Source: Annona cherimola (lineage: Eukaryota; Streptophyta; Magnoliopsida; Magnoliales; Annonaceae). Taken from it: a stretch of DNA of 64,000 nucleotides. The notes beneath the pieces were generated by a model. The model saw only the letters and a list, made by a program, of their open reading frames with translations. It made no database searches and had not been told where the DNA came from. The stretch spans positions 34,927,676 through 34,991,675 of the forward strand of contig CM059977.1 in the NCBI GenBank assembly GCA_030490835.1, given 5' to 3'. Numbering within the stretch: position 1 is the first letter of the stretch; each line of letters opens with the position of its first letter. Made by a program: the position numbers and the translations under genes. This document shows positions 1 through 11,300 of the stretch, piece after piece.

Positions 1-284
1 TAATATGTGCATTGGCCGGATTTGTTTAAAAAACAGGTATATTTATTTGTAAATTCGAAAAAATTATTTTTTAGATGTTGAAAATATTATTTAATAATTG
101 ATATATAATATTAAATTATTTTATTGTATTGATTTTTTATGTTTATAAATGGAGCTCACATGCAGTGATTCTAAATAAATAAAAGGGTTTTCATGATAAT
201 ATAAATAATATTAAATATAATAAATAAAGTAAATTTCTCATCAATCATTTACTCAAAATAGAGGGGATTTCATAGAAGTATTCT
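1..284. other. AT-rich sequence, nothing recognised
   Basis: I see no coding, RNA or repeat signal here beyond AT-rich sequence. Confidence 0.5.
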
Positions 285-790
285 CAACAAAATGTTAAGT
301 TAAAATTTTTTACTTTCCATAATTATCTTATTTGTTAATTATTTTTTCGCGTCTTCCTATACAACTATACTACTTTCTAATTATTTCTACAAAACTATTT
401 ATATAATTAATCTATTTATTTTAAATTTATTCTTTTTACTCATTATTATTACTATTATCATACTACATCATTCTATTTAAATTCAAAAACTTTTATATTA
501 AAAATTTTCGTCTAAAAGTTTTACCACTTTTCAAACATAATTTTATATGAAAGTTTTTAGGATAAGAGTTTTTTTTTAAATGGGAGAATGGTGTGATATG
601 ATAGGAATACGAAAAAAATAAAATTAAAATAGATAGATCAGTTGTATGTATGATTAGGTAAAAATAAGTGAAAAGTAAAATAATTGTATAAGATATAAAA
701 AATAAATAAAAATAAAGATAACTAAGCATGAAAATTTTTATATTGAAAATTTATTTGAAAAGATTTTAGTGTTACCAAACATACCCATAG
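285..790. repeat. MITE-like AT-rich inverted pair
   Basis: The left half (about 285-560) reads in the same direction as a repeat at 9096-9378; shared blocks include CCATAATTAT and AATTATTTCTAC. The right half (about 560-790) is the same repeat in reverse, with GATCTATCTATTTTAATTTT on the minus strand. The outer edge at 770-790 reads GGTATGTTTGGTAAC on the minus strand, like the termini of many plant MITEs. Two copies head to head, or one long foldback copy. No clear TSD found. The short open frame on the minus strand here is not a gene. Confidence 0.5.
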
Positions 791-1139
791 TGCTTTTGTT
801 TTTCATCTCAATTGTTTAAAGATTCTTTGATATTTTAATGTTATTTGAGTTTCATAAAAAAAACACCATTGTCTGGTTTGTACAAAATCTAATTGCAAGT
901 GCTCTTGTGAATTGGTAATTTGCGAGAATCGGAAGGAATAATTTAGAAGTGTGAGAGAGGAATTAATGAGACTTGATAAGGTAAAGGGATTGGAAAAGAT
1001 AAGAAAAGGGAAAATTCTTCACATACTTACAATATTCGACTATAAAATTATTTTTAAACTCACGACATTTTAAAAATTATTTAATCACTCGTAATATTTC
1101 ACTTTTAGTTTCTCTTATACTCATATCATTTAGACTGAC
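791..1139. other. Intergenic, nothing recognised
   Basis: AT-rich sequence with no recognisable feature. Confidence 0.4.
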
Positions 1140-1149
1140 AATCGTCAAT

Positions 1150-1455
1150 TGTATGTGGAATTAATGATTTTGCCTTTGGCGTAGAATGCTAAGCAAAAGT
1201 TGTCGGCATTGTAGGCACCGTTAAGGATGTCGCCGAGGACAAAGCATTCATCGATGCCAATGAAGATCTCAAAGATGTCGGGGAGGATGAGGGAGTACAT
1301 GGACTTCAGGGAATTGGAGGGTGAGGAGCTTGGCCCGGATGATAAGATGCACAAGACGGATTTGGAATTCGAAGTTGTAGTTGGAGGGAAGGATTGAGAT
1401 GATGATGTTGGAGGTGATGGAATCTAGGATTTTGGTCTTGAAGAAACATTTGGAA
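1150..1455 (-). pseudogene. Decayed DPH1-like (diphthamide synthase subunit 1) fragment
   Basis: Read on the minus strand with at least two frame changes, this region gives FFKTKILDS, then ILPSNYNFEF, then LQFPE, then SLILPDIFEIF and IDECFVLGDI. That order matches the N-terminal part of plant DPH1, where LPSNYNFEIHK, LQLPEGL, a Y-S-L-x-L-SDI segment and a CFVLGDVTYGACC block follow one another. DPH1 is the Fe-S subunit that starts diphthamide synthesis on elongation factor 2. The first radical-SAM cysteine block is lost here (GAYNADNF where GACCVDD is expected). No start codon, no downstream domains and no poly-A tail are seen. It is a relic, perhaps carried by a transposon; the family assignment is from memory of the conserved N-terminus. 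Confidence 0.65.
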
Positions 1456-2936
1456 GTTTTTCTAGTGTTTGTGGGGTAGGGCTACCGGTACAATTTCTTT
1501 CATGTTTTGCACATCAATAATGCAAGGTTAACTTTGTAGCTATTAGGGTTTAAAGATTGCTTGAATTAAAAAGGGAAAGCGCGGTTAAGTGGAAGAAGAT
1601 GAGCAGCAAACACCATGAGTAAGGAGAGGAGAAAGAGACGAATTGAGGATTTAAGGATTTGGATGTTTTATTAGGATAATTTTGAAATTAAGAGAAAAAG
1701 ACTGATGGATCTGTCGGTTTCATTTGCCCTAATTGATTAAATGTGATAGTGTAGGCATTTAAAGAATTAAGAATTAAATGTTGTAAATATCGGAAGAATT
1801 TTTGAAATGCTGCAGGTATAAAAAGAATTGTGTTCAAATGCTGTGGATACGTGGGAAATTTAAGAAAAACGCCGGTAAAAGAAAAAAAATTGAAAAGATG
1901 AGGGTAGATCAATGTCTTAAGAAGTAAGAACAGATAGTCGAAGAACAGATAGCCGAACCAATACTGCCCTGTTGGGTACTCGAATCTACCCAGCTCTGGT
2001 TCATTTGAATAAACTGTGCAAAAAAGTTTAATCGGCCAGTTCAATGACCCTTTGCTTATTGGATTTAGGGTCGGTTTGGTCAATCACCTGTTTGCCGCAA
2101 AATTCTATTGTCAATACTTTTGGTAGAAGCGTCAATTACCAGCTTCTCACAATCGCACCAATTTTTACTAAAATTAAGCTATTTTTTTCGAGTTGCAGCA
2201 TTTTTATATAAGGCCAGACATTTCCAAAACTTATAAAAATGCTATCAGCACATAAAAATTTACGGCCGAACAAGCTGTTAATAGCCCTCAACGCCCATCA
2301 TCATCTCCTCGTCCTGTTTTACCTTATCATCACGCGCCTATTTTTTCACCCGCAGCAATCATCCGCTTGGAGAGTACAGGTGAAAAAAGCGCTAATAATT
2401 ACTGACGGTAATTTCTATTTTGAAAAAAGATGTTATATATTAATTATATCATAAGATTTTTATCTTCTGTAAATAGAACTATAAGAAAAATAAGGAGACT
2501 GTGCAGATTGGCCTAATATTTCAACCCACATTAAAGATCTGATTGAATGCAATTCAAGTTTGCAGCCCTACTACCATCCAAAAAAAAAAAAAAAAAAAAC
2601 GTTTGCAACCCAACTGGTTGGATCGTCCGATTTAATTATTTTTACCCAACGAAGTTGGATTATTTTTTTGGTCCAATTTATAAATTAATTTACAAACCAG
2701 AATTATTCTTCACAATTATTCATCATCGCTGTTCACATGGAAACTGAAAGATCGAAATTTGCAGCATAATGTGTCATTGCTGCATCGGCTATTGTGCCCG
2801 AAAATGTTGCGTTTTCATCGATAATTTTTTATTCTTGATTTGCCTGGTATTTTTAGTCGAAATTGAAGACAGACACAGGGTTATTTATTATTATTATTAT
2901 TATATACTTAATACTATCAACAATTACTTTTATTTT
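1456..2936. other. Unannotated, with an A-rich run
   Basis: No gene recognised. A run of about 20 A at 2579-2599 is flanked by similar GTTTGCAGCCC and GTTTGCAACCC, but the insert between them is too short to name. A TTA microsatellite lies at 2881-2904. Short open frames here show no family resemblance. Confidence 0.4.
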
Positions 2937-3070
2937 ATCAATCTGTCATCTGTTTTATATAAATTGCTAATACACTTTTTTTATTTAGTTTTTCTTTTAT
3001 TTTATCAATCCGTCATATGTTTTAAATAAATTGCTAATACACTTGTTTTATAGTTTTTATAAATGATTGA
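2930..3070. repeat. Two-copy tandem repeat, 67-bp period
   Basis: ATCAATCTGTCAT at 2937 recurs as ATCAATCCGTCAT at 3004, each followed by TGTTTTA, AAATTGCTAATACACTT and a T-rich end. The copies differ at several bases. Confidence 0.75.
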
Positions 3071-4080
3071 ACCAATTACGTCAGAATCAATCACTTGTCT
3101 TGATTGTCAACCAGTTCAATTTTAACAACATTGAGGCAGGTAGCCAATTAAGATATTAACTTATAGCAAAAGATAAAAAGATAGACATGAAAATGCGCAT
3201 TATTAAATGTCAAGTGCCGCTTTGTTATCTTATCAATTTCTTTAGTATTTAAATATAATTTTCTTAATATTGCAAAAAAAATTTTAAATTTAAATGGGGC
3301 AAGCCCCTCTCACGAAAAAATTAAAATAAAATTTTCATATTATACTTTTGCTCGTTTTGTTTATGTTATCCTCTATCAATTATATCATTTTCTTTTTTCA
3401 ATATTATTTTTATTCTTGTATAATCGAATGTGAGGACTAATGGTTCAACTTTGAATATTTTTAAAATAATAAAAATAAGTCTTGCCTGAAATTAGGATTG
3501 GCTTTGTTCATGTCGAATATTAGCAAAATTCACTATAAATTTTTTTTGAGTGAGTATAAATATTAAGGCAAATTAGTATTTTTTAGAGTGTTAGTGTATA
3601 ATCATAAAGCAAAGACTAACGGAACTAAGACCTTTGGATTGATAAACACAAAAACTTAAACATGAATTTGGGAGATATTTATAGGTGGAAACAAGGGAGC
3701 TAAAAATAGCAAAGAAATGGAAATTTTGCTAAAAATAATGACAAAATCCACAGAAAACTTTGACAACCCAAAGGAGCACTCCATTGATATGTCGTAGCTT
3801 ATCTCATATTAAAATTTATGACCATTTATTTTCAAAAAAATAAATTATGACCATTTGAAGTCGCTATGCTTTTTTATTGGCTACAGAATATTTCACTTTT
3901 TTTATGATCTTCCTCTCTAAGAATTCGTTCTCTAGGCATTCATGAATATTATTATGGTTTAATGTAATTATATAGTTAAAATATTGCATGATATTATAAA
4001 AGGTCAAAAAGCAAGAAAAGTTTTTTTTCCCTTGTTATCGAGCATAGCTTTTTTTCTTATATATGCCATTCATAGATTTT
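3071..4080. other. Intergenic, nothing recognised
   Basis: AT-rich sequence without recognisable coding or element ends. A short GGGGCAAGCCCC inverted repeat lies near 3296. Confidence 0.4.
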
Positions 4081-4480
4081 AATTTAGTCAAAGGTTAATC
4101 CAAACTAAATCAAGGTCTAGATTATGATATTGTTAAGAGGATCAAATGCCTCACATAGCCACCAGGGACGCGCCCTGGTGGTCAGCGTCGTTGCCCAGTG
4201 TCATTGCGATCGCTGGTTCGAAACGGCTCGGGTGCAGCAACGTTGTTTGTGGGAGCAAAAGTGTGGTCTCCCGGTTAATTCGTGGGAGCAAAGTGGTCTC
4301 TCGTTTAATTGTTGGAAGCTGTGTCTTCCTGTTTACTTGGTGGAGCGGTGTCTCCAAATTTGTTAGAATGTCTCTGATCTTCAGTGTAATATGTGTTGAG
4401 ATGTATGTATATATCTCCCCATCAAAAAAAAAAAATGCCTCACATAGAATTTTACATGGAAAAAGGGTCGAGTTGAAAGT
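4081..4480. repeat. Dispersed repeat copy, split by a SINE
   Basis: The sequence 4090-4158 joined across the SINE to 4448-4470 resembles 6370-6460: shared blocks include GTCTAGAT, GGATCA, TCACA and ATTTTA. The second locus lacks the SINE, so it acts as a related empty site. The parent repeat is unidentified. Confidence 0.5.
4159..4432 (+). mobile_element. SINE with 15-bp target-site duplication
   Basis: A tRNA-derived type SINE of about 274 bp. AAATGCCTCACATAG occurs at 4144-4158 and again, exactly, at 4433-4447 after an A-rich tail, which is the mark of L1-style target-primed insertion. The head contains a possible Pol III A box (around GGTGGTCAGCGTCG, 4178-4191) and a good B box, GGTTCGAAACG, near 4215. 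The 5' end folds: CCACCAGGG and CCCTGGTGG form a short stem. Internal CTCCC/GGGAG words repeat in the 3' half. Family not recognised. Confidence 0.88.
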
Positions 4481-5370
4481 GCCGTTATGAAACTTCTTTG
4501 TTATGGCACTTCTCTTCGGTCCAGGTTTTCTTTTTAGTACACCTTTTCTAGTTTCTCTTCTTCCATTCATCACTTATAAATTCTATCTCATGCATCTATA
4601 GAGTAGTATTATTTAATAATGAATGAATGACAACTATTTATTTTATCTAAATTCTCTTCCACTCTGCTCGACTTTTTCTGCATGATTGAACTGCTTGATT
4701 TTGACATTTACCTTGCAGAAAGATTAAGCTTGGCCACTTGTCAATGCCCACATTGGAATGCAAATAGTTAGTATCTTCACGAGTGGTGGATGTTTGTGTT
4801 GGATTTTTGGACTTACATATATAATAATCATGTATACACTATCATAAATAATGGTTTAAAATTATAAAATGATCTCATAAGGTTTATAGACTTAAATTAT
4901 CTAATAAAGTATGAGTCTCCTATGCGTAGAAACCCTATTGCCTATTTTTTAATTTGCAGGTTATATACTTTTAAGGTTTCTTTTCTAAAATAACATCATT
5001 AGAAAAAAGGAGCAACCTTCACCAGAAAAACCCTAGGGAAGACCAGAAAAAGCTTTGGATTCAAGAATAACTACTAATATGGATTCAGATATGCTTCTGC
5101 TAATAATTTATTTTTTTAGTGATTTAGCATGAAGGATCTTGAGGTGATTATAGTTTTAATCAATACAGTTTTCCTAACAATTTACGCTTTGGTTGGCATA
5201 TAGAGGATTATTTTTATCCTTTAAAGACTAGCATTTAGTCTACTAGGACATTTGCCAGAGAGCACAACTCTAATAGATATACCCATCTAATAGGCTTGAT
5301 CTAGATGATTTTGACCTGAACGATTTAGGCTTAGTTCGTGAGGCCAAGGACTGCATTTAGATGGATTATT
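4481..5370. other. Intergenic, nothing recognised
   Basis: No gene or element end recognised. Confidence 0.4.
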
Positions 5371-5429
5371 TTATCAATTGGCCATTATGCCTTGTGACTT
5401 ATGCTAGTCAAAAAATCTTATTTTTGTTG
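5371..5429 (+). repeat. Left copy of a 60-bp direct repeat around foldback F1
   Basis: TTGGCCATTATGCCT, GTGACTTATGCT and CTTATTTTTGTTG occur in the same order here and at 5858-5916, with few mismatches. Foldback element F1 lies between the two copies. This is far longer than a normal TSD. Confidence 0.8.
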
Positions 5430-5441
5430 AGGAATAATCCT

Positions 5442-5842
5442 GTTAGCCCGGGCTAAGTAAATAGCCACTTCAAAAATCCTAATTAAAACAACTTTTTTAT
5501 TTTTTTCATACACTTGTTTATCTAGGTGTATTTAATATATAAATCAAGTTTTACTATTTTTGGATATGTATATATATTTTTTTAGATTTTTAAAAATAAG
5601 GGTATTTTAAATACATATATATACATAGATGTTTAAAAATCTCAAAAAAAAATAGATAAACATATTCAAAAATGGTAAAACTTAGTCTATATATTAAATA
5701 CAATTAGATAAACAAGTGCACGAAGAAAACAGTAAAAAAAAAAAGTTATTGTAAATCGATTTTTTAAGGTAGAAAAAAAAATTGTTGTAAATAAATTTTT
5801 TTAAGGTGGATTAAGTGGGACATTTACTTAGCCCGAACTAAC
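5442..5842. mobile_element. Foldback element F1
   Basis: A 400-bp palindromic element. The ends GTTAGCCCGGGCTAAG (5442) and, reversed, GTTAGTTCGGGCTAAG (5842) match at 19 of 21 terminal bases. Inside, the arm with CACTTGTTTATCTAG, TGTATTTAATATATA and TTTTACTATTTTTGGATATG is mirrored on the other side. The core arm is shared with F2-F7. TTAGCCCGGGCTAA is itself a perfect 14-bp palindrome. No coding capacity. Confidence 0.8.
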
Positions 5843-5857
5843 GACTCATTCTTTTTT

Positions 5858-5916
5858 TTATCAGTTGGCCATTATGCCTGGTGACTTATGCTGGTCAAAA
5901 GACCTTATTTTTGTTG
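5858..5916 (+). repeat. Right copy of the 60-bp direct repeat
   Basis: Second copy of the segment at 5371-5429, separated from the first by foldback F1. Confidence 0.8.
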
Positions 5917-7461
5917 CAGTTGTCAGATTCTCTAATCTCGCAAGGCAGCTAGGTCCGATGGTCTCGTTATGCGGCTTTGGTGGTCTTTCTATCAGGGTGG
6001 ACGCTTCTGTGGGTATATCAGTAGAGCTTTTTTATCTCGTCGTGGCTTATTCTATTAATATAACCGTTAAATTATTTTTTATAATAATGAATTGAGAAGA
6101 AGTGGACCGAGATAGGCTAGAGAACATGTTAATTGCTTATTAAGGCTTGAAAGGGCGAAGGAGTATAATCCTCTGTTTGTGAGGTGTCTTTCCATTGGAT
6201 GTCCCCGCTTTGGATCATCCATCTCCTTGTTGCTCAATCATTTACTAGTGTGATCTTCGTCGAACTTCAACAATCGATGTTAGGTGGTCAAAACTGCTTG
6301 TGATGGCAGATGGATGACTTGAAAAAATCATTTTTTACAGACGGCATTAAATGAGAAATCTCAATTAGGTTGAAGGTCAATTCAAGCCAAACTAGAGTCT
6401 AGATCGTGAAATAGCTAAAAGGATCAGATTCATCACAAATGATTTTATGTAAAAAAAATGTTTATCTAATGATTGGATTGCTCAAAAAACCACATACGGG
6501 GGGTGGGGGATGGCCCCCCAAGAATCATTCTATTGAAACTCTTACTCTTTTGTTTACAATTTTGGAGTGTGTATTTCTCTCAATCTAGATGAACTAGCCC
6601 CTCTTCAAAGGGTTCACCCTATGTTAGGAGAACAACTCTAAATTAAGGTCATAAATTGGAAGATGAATAGGACCAAGCCCTTATCTATTCCTAGGTTGTG
6701 AACTAAGCTCTCCCCATCTATCTTTCTTTATCTCTCTGTGGGAGCTAATTGATATATATGGGGTTTGTCATTTGATGAAGTATGATTTGTCTTAGATGAG
6801 ATATCATGTGGGCTTTTTTAGGAGGTTTCCTCTTGTGGGTGTATTTGTTTATAGTTAGCTAAATCTGGAGATTGTCTATTTTCACAATTGCCTCAAAACA
6901 ATTGGATCATCCTTGGCATGTGAAGATGTCATTTCATTATTAGTGTGAGTTGGCTTCCTCCAACTAAAGGGTAGATATATTCGCATTTTGAGATGACTTC
7001 AATAAATGTTAGTTATTACGCAGTCTACATCCCATCAGTCTTAGGTAAGGAATCAATGAAACAGACCTTTTGCCTTGCCTAGACCTTATTTTTTCTAGTA
7101 AAGTTTTCTTATGTGGCCCTTTGATGAAGGGTAGTCAACCCTTCCTTCTTTAGGATGTCCTATGCAAATCCTTCAATTCTACCTTATCGACATGATATAA
7201 AAATTTTAATATATTTAATTGTGAAATTATAAAGAAATACATGTGAGCAATAAAAATGATACATAGGTTTAGATTTGAAAATTGCTTTACGAAATAAAAA
7301 ATAAGATTGGCTCCATTGAATTACTACACTTTAAATATTAAAAGAGAATTTGCAAATTTTTTTTATCTGATTTCCTTTTCGGGAAAACAAAAGAAAAAAT
7401 AGGAAAGTTTAATATTATTTTGAGTTATGATCTTATTAGCTTTGGCTGAATAATCAATTTC
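5917..7461. other. Decayed repeat-like sequence, not identified
   Basis: No gene recognised. ACAGACGGCATTAAATGAG near 6338 resembles ACAGATGACGCCAAATGA near 13637, so both may belong to one old repeat. The segment 6370-6460 pairs with 4090-4470. A G-run next to a C-run (6497-6520) can form a small GC-rich hairpin. Confidence 0.35.
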
Positions 7462-7691
7462 TTAGCCCGGGCCAATTCTATTCTTAATTTATTTTTATTT
7501 TCTCATAAACCAGTAAATCGATATGTATTTTAGTTAAAAAGGGCTAAAATAATCTTGTATTTAAAAATGTTAAAAAATATATACCTCCAAAATGATAAAA
7601 CTTAGTTTATACATTAAAAATATCTAAATAACTAAGTTTAGAAGAAAAAGAAAAAAATAGATTGGGGGCTTGGGTATGTAATCCCGGGTTA
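7462..7691. mobile_element. Foldback element F2 (one arm eroded)
   Basis: The left end has AGCCCGGGCC and the right end CCCGGGTTAA. The right arm, reversed, gives AATGTATAAACTAAGTTTTA and ATCATTTT followed by GGAGGTATATAT, which is the family core; the left arm keeps only CTCATAAACC and part of the rest. Confidence 0.55.
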
Positions 7692-7696
7692 ATAAT

Positions 7697-8588
7697 TAGG
7701 GTTACAACTCAGGTTCGGTTGTACCGAGTTTGGGTTCACCAAACCCTAAGCTTTCTAGGTTGAGGTGAACCTAAAAGCTAACCCTAATATTAGAATTCGG
7801 GTTCAGGTCAGGTTCGGATCGGGTTGACATTGGTTTTAGTCTTGGTTTCAGGTTAAAATTTAAATTACTCTCAAACCAATAGAAGTTGAAATTATCAATA
7901 GAGATAATAGATTTTTGTAAACATTAGTACATTACCAGATGAATAATTTACATATGAATATATAAATATAACCTATGATATTTTTAGTTTTGATGAAAGT
8001 TAGTTTTTTAATTAAAAGATAATTCTAAATATAATGAACGAAATGAATTTACACATGACAATTAAGTAAGAAAAATAAATGAGATTACATGAAATTATTA
8101 TCTAAAGTTTAATAAAAGTGAAACTTATATACTTGTAGTTAATTTGTATATATGGAATAATTTTAAAAGTTAGTATATTTATAATTATTTACAAATAAAG
8201 TTAATGTAAATATAATATATTCAACTTTTAAGGACAAATGTATATAATATTTAAGTTTTAAAATAAACATTTTACTGTTTAATTAGATTAAGATTATATG
8301 GATTAACTTTTATCACAATTATAGTTGAAATACTTAATACAAACAAATAAAATTATTTTACTAAATTAGCAAGAATATCGGGTTTGTATTAGGTCGGGTC
8401 TTGGTACCGAATTGATACAAACTCGGTTGATACAAACTCAGTATAAGTTTCTCAGGTCGAATTGAAACTAGATTTAATTTGAAAAAATTTAAAAAATAAA
8501 ATTCAAAATTAATTTTGAAATCAAATCGAGTCTGGCAAGTTCGGACTAACCGAGCACCAAGTTACACCCGCACCAAGTTACACCCCCG
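7697..8588. mobile_element. Non-autonomous hAT-like element
   Basis: About 890 bp bounded by an imperfect 8-bp TSD, TTAATAAT (7689-7696) and TTACTAAT (8589-8596). The ends are TAGGGTTACAACT and, reversed, CGGGGGTGTAACT, similar to the TAGGGGTGCAACT ends of the hAT at 36910. The interior has the same GGTTCGGGTTGACC-like wording near both ends. No transposase frame. Confidence 0.6.
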
Positions 8589-9095
8589 TTACTAATATTG
8601 GCCCTTTCTCATCTTTATTTTTGCTTTTGGGAAGTTGTTGGTGCGCGTGTGAACAAAGGATGCCAGGGGTGGGCCCCCACGGACATTACAGGAGGGAAGA
8701 GCCGGAAGAAAAGCCAAGAAATTCTCGCGTTTGCATGCGCTGCACAGGAATCGGTGGAGTCGAGAGAGAGAAGGGTTGAAGGGTTTGTCCGCTGTCTTTT
8801 TTTTTTAAATGGTTATACATATATTATAATCATTTCAACTAAAATTATAAGTAAATATATTTTAATAATTTTTTCTAGCAAAAATCCTACAAATATCTAA
8901 AATATCTCAACTAGCCGATGGTAGCAAACGTTCCACAAATAAGGAAGAAATAATATTATCATACAAATGTTTATGACGTTAAAAAGCTATGCAGTTTGAG
9001 ACATGAAAGTAATTTTAGATGATAGCATCATAATTATTGAGGAAAATTATTTGATTATCTAGGTATTTGACAACGTTAGATAATGAAGACGATCT
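8589..9095. other. Unannotated; 100-codon open frame not supported
   Basis: An open frame at 8598-8900 begins in a GC-richer stretch and runs into AT-rich sequence. It shows no domain, signal or family likeness, so I do not call it a gene. Confidence 0.4.
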
Positions 9096-9378
9096 AAGGT
9101 GTATTTGTTAACGAGGAAAAATTGTCAAGTTAAAATTTTTCAATTTAAAACTTTTTACTCTCCATAATTATTCTATTTTTTAATCATTTCTTCATATATT
9201 TATATACAACTATCTTACTTTTCAATTATTTCTACATAACTATCTACACAACTAATCTATCTATTTTAATTTTATCCTATTTACTCTTCATCATTACCTC
9301 TATCATATCACATCATTTAACAATTTTTATTTTATGCAACTTTTCATTAAAAATTTTATTCATTCTCAAATACACCCA
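9096..9378 (+). repeat. MITE-like element, family of 285-790
   Basis: The ends are GGTGTATTTG (9097) and CAAATACACC (to about 9377), an exact 10-bp inverted pair. The interior matches the repeat at 285-560 (AATTATTTCTACA, CTAATCTAT, TCTATTTTAATTTTAT). No convincing TSD. Confidence 0.6.
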
Positions 9379-9950
9379 ATAACTGCTGCATGATTTTGTT
9401 GGGTCGAAATTACTGCAAAAATAGGATTCGAACCCTGCACAATCGCGCGAACGAAAAATGTGTTTCCACGATTGTGAGCGTTTGGCGTTTTTTCGCTATC
9501 TCTGGCTGGCAGGAAGCTGGCAATAGCATGGAGGTTTGCGTGGACTGGCGCATTGCCGGCCAACTTTTTATTTTTATTTTTCTTTTTCTTTTGCCTCTCT
9601 GTCGTGAGCGGCGCCTGCTTCGGTGCGTTTGGACAGTTGCAGCCAAAATTCCACTCGCATCGGCATGCAAAATGCGTAGTCGCGTACACACCTAACCTCT
9701 TAACCATTTCGGTAATTTTGTCACCAAGCCTTGCCGTATTCATGCTGACTTGTCGATCACAGATGGTATACTTGGATTTGGTTTATATTGTTCTTTGTTC
9801 TGCGGGTAAATGATGTGAATGAGAGTGTGTCATTTGGCAATGCTAAAGCAGAAATAAAGGGATAACGTACTGTCTCATTGTATGAAAAATTACCAGAAAA
9901 ATATTAAATATAACAATAAAAATAAAAAAAGTAAAATTTGTATATACTTA
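9379..9950. other. GC-richer unannotated sequence
   Basis: Overlapping open frames on both strands across 9366-9813 have no family resemblance. GGATTCGAACCC near 9424 resembles a tRNA T-arm on the minus strand, but no cloverleaf can be built around it. Confidence 0.4.
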
Positions 9951-9960
9951 ATATCTTAGA

Positions 9961-10588
9961 GAGCACCTGCCTTTGGGCGGTTGGTAGCTCATCTGGGCAC
10001 ACTTGCCAATGGTCGGGGATTGAATTCCATCCATCTCACTTGCCATCGAGCGCTGGCTATGGTTACTTAAAAAATATATATAGGATTTTTCCGAAATATA
10101 TCTACTACGTTTGACCCTAATCCAAAATATACTGATTATGTTTCAAAAATCTCAAAAATACACACACTATGTTTGCATGTAATCCAAAAAATGTATACTT
10201 TGTTACGTACGTTAATAAACGTCTTTAGTCTATCTGTGAAAGTACCAATAAGCCCATCAAATTTAAGGTTGGATTTAAAATTTTGAATATAATAACTCGC
10301 TTCTTCCCTAATTGCACAAGAGTTCTAAATATGGAGACCTCTAATTTTATTTCTATTTCATTTTACATTATCTTTTATTATTTTACACCAGGGGAATTTT
10401 TGGCATTTAGGAAATTATAACCAACATTTAAATATATGGTCGTTAACTTTCTTAATGGCCTTTAACGGAGTGGGCATTTTTGAAAATATATACAAACGTA
10501 GTGGGTATATATGAGATTTCTGAAACGTAGTGAGTATATTTGAAATTAGGGTTAAACGTAATGAGTATATTTGGAAAAAATAAAAAAT
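9961..10588 (+). mobile_element. Short tRNA-derived SINE, split by a MULE MITE
   Basis: The SINE body is 9961-10068. An A box TAGCTCATCTGG (about 9986) and a B box GGGATTGAATTCC (about 10018) lie at the usual spacing. It ends in an A-rich tail that now also contains the MULE MITE 10081-10581. ATATCTTAGA at 9951-9960 is repeated at 10589-10598, so the TSD is intact once the MITE is removed. Confidence 0.75.
10081..10581. mobile_element. Non-autonomous MULE (long-TIR MITE)
   Basis: Terminal inverted repeats of about 100 bp: the left arm reads ATATCTACTACGTTTGACCC, and the right arm reversed reads ATACTCATTACGTTTAACCC. Further matching blocks are CACTACGTTTCAGAAATCTC reversed on the right and ATTATGTTTCAAAAATCTC on the left. 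AAAAAATATAT flanks both sides (10069-10079, 10582-10592), fitting a 9-11 bp Mutator-type TSD, though it is low-complexity. No coding capacity. Confidence 0.75.
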
Positions 10589-10673
10589 ATATCTTAGACT
10601 TTTTATTACATTTTTGGTTTCTAATGCTTTTATAGTTGGAAAATAATACTTCAGAACAATCCAAAATGACCTT

Positions 10674-11000
10674 ATTTCAAACTGGTCCAAAAATATTTTT
10701 TTGTTTTTTTTTCCTTTCTTTTTGCAAAATGGTTAATCTAGTTGTATTTAATATATAAACTAATTTTTACCAATTTTGAAAGTATATATTTATTTTGAAT
10801 TTTCAAATATAGGAGTATTTTAGTCACGTTTCAACAATTTAAAATGACTAAAGTACCTTTATATTTTAAAATTCAAAATAAATATATAAACATTTCCAAA
10901 ATTGGCAAAATTTGGTTTATAAATTAAACACAACTAGAATAACAATTTTGTAAAAAAAATTTAAAAAATAAAAAATATATTCTAGACTTGTCTGAAATCA
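10674..11000. mobile_element. Foldback element F3
   Basis: Palindromic, about 325 bp. The left arm has GGTTAATCTAGTTGTATTTA and ATATATTTATTTTGAATTTT; the right arm mirrors these (AAAATTCAAAATAAATATAT). The outer parts, TTTCAAACTGGTCC on the left and TTTCAGACAAGTC reversed on the right, look like worn versions of the GACCGGTC end of F5. Confidence 0.7.
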
Positions 11001-11295
11001 GCAGGCCTCTTTATAGTCTAGGAAATAAATTGTCTTTATGAGTCCAATCAATATTTGGTAAAAAAAAAAGTAACGCAATTTTTTTACACACACTTGACGT
11101 GATTTTATACAACTACATTAATTTTCTATTATTGTCCTTGTATTTTAATCATTTTTTATTTTATGTAACTATATTATCTATCTTATTTGTATTTTGTTTA
11201 GTCACAACAATTACCTTTATTATATTCCTTTCTCTTTTCTTTAAAAAAATATTTTATACTTTTTCGCATTTCTCTTCTTGGGGTTGATATGTAGG
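11001..11295. other. AT-rich sequence, nothing recognised
   Basis: A T-rich stretch with a 62-codon hydrophobic open frame of no recognisable family. Confidence 0.4.
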
Positions 11296-11300
11296 GAACT

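Noticed and set aside
2558..2610. A-run with flanking GTTTGCARCCC as a retroinsert
   Set aside because: The sequence between the repeats is only the A-run and a few bases; no body of an element is present.
9420..9445. GGATTCGAACCC as a tRNA T-arm
   Set aside because: No acceptor, D or anticodon stem can be built around it on the minus strand.
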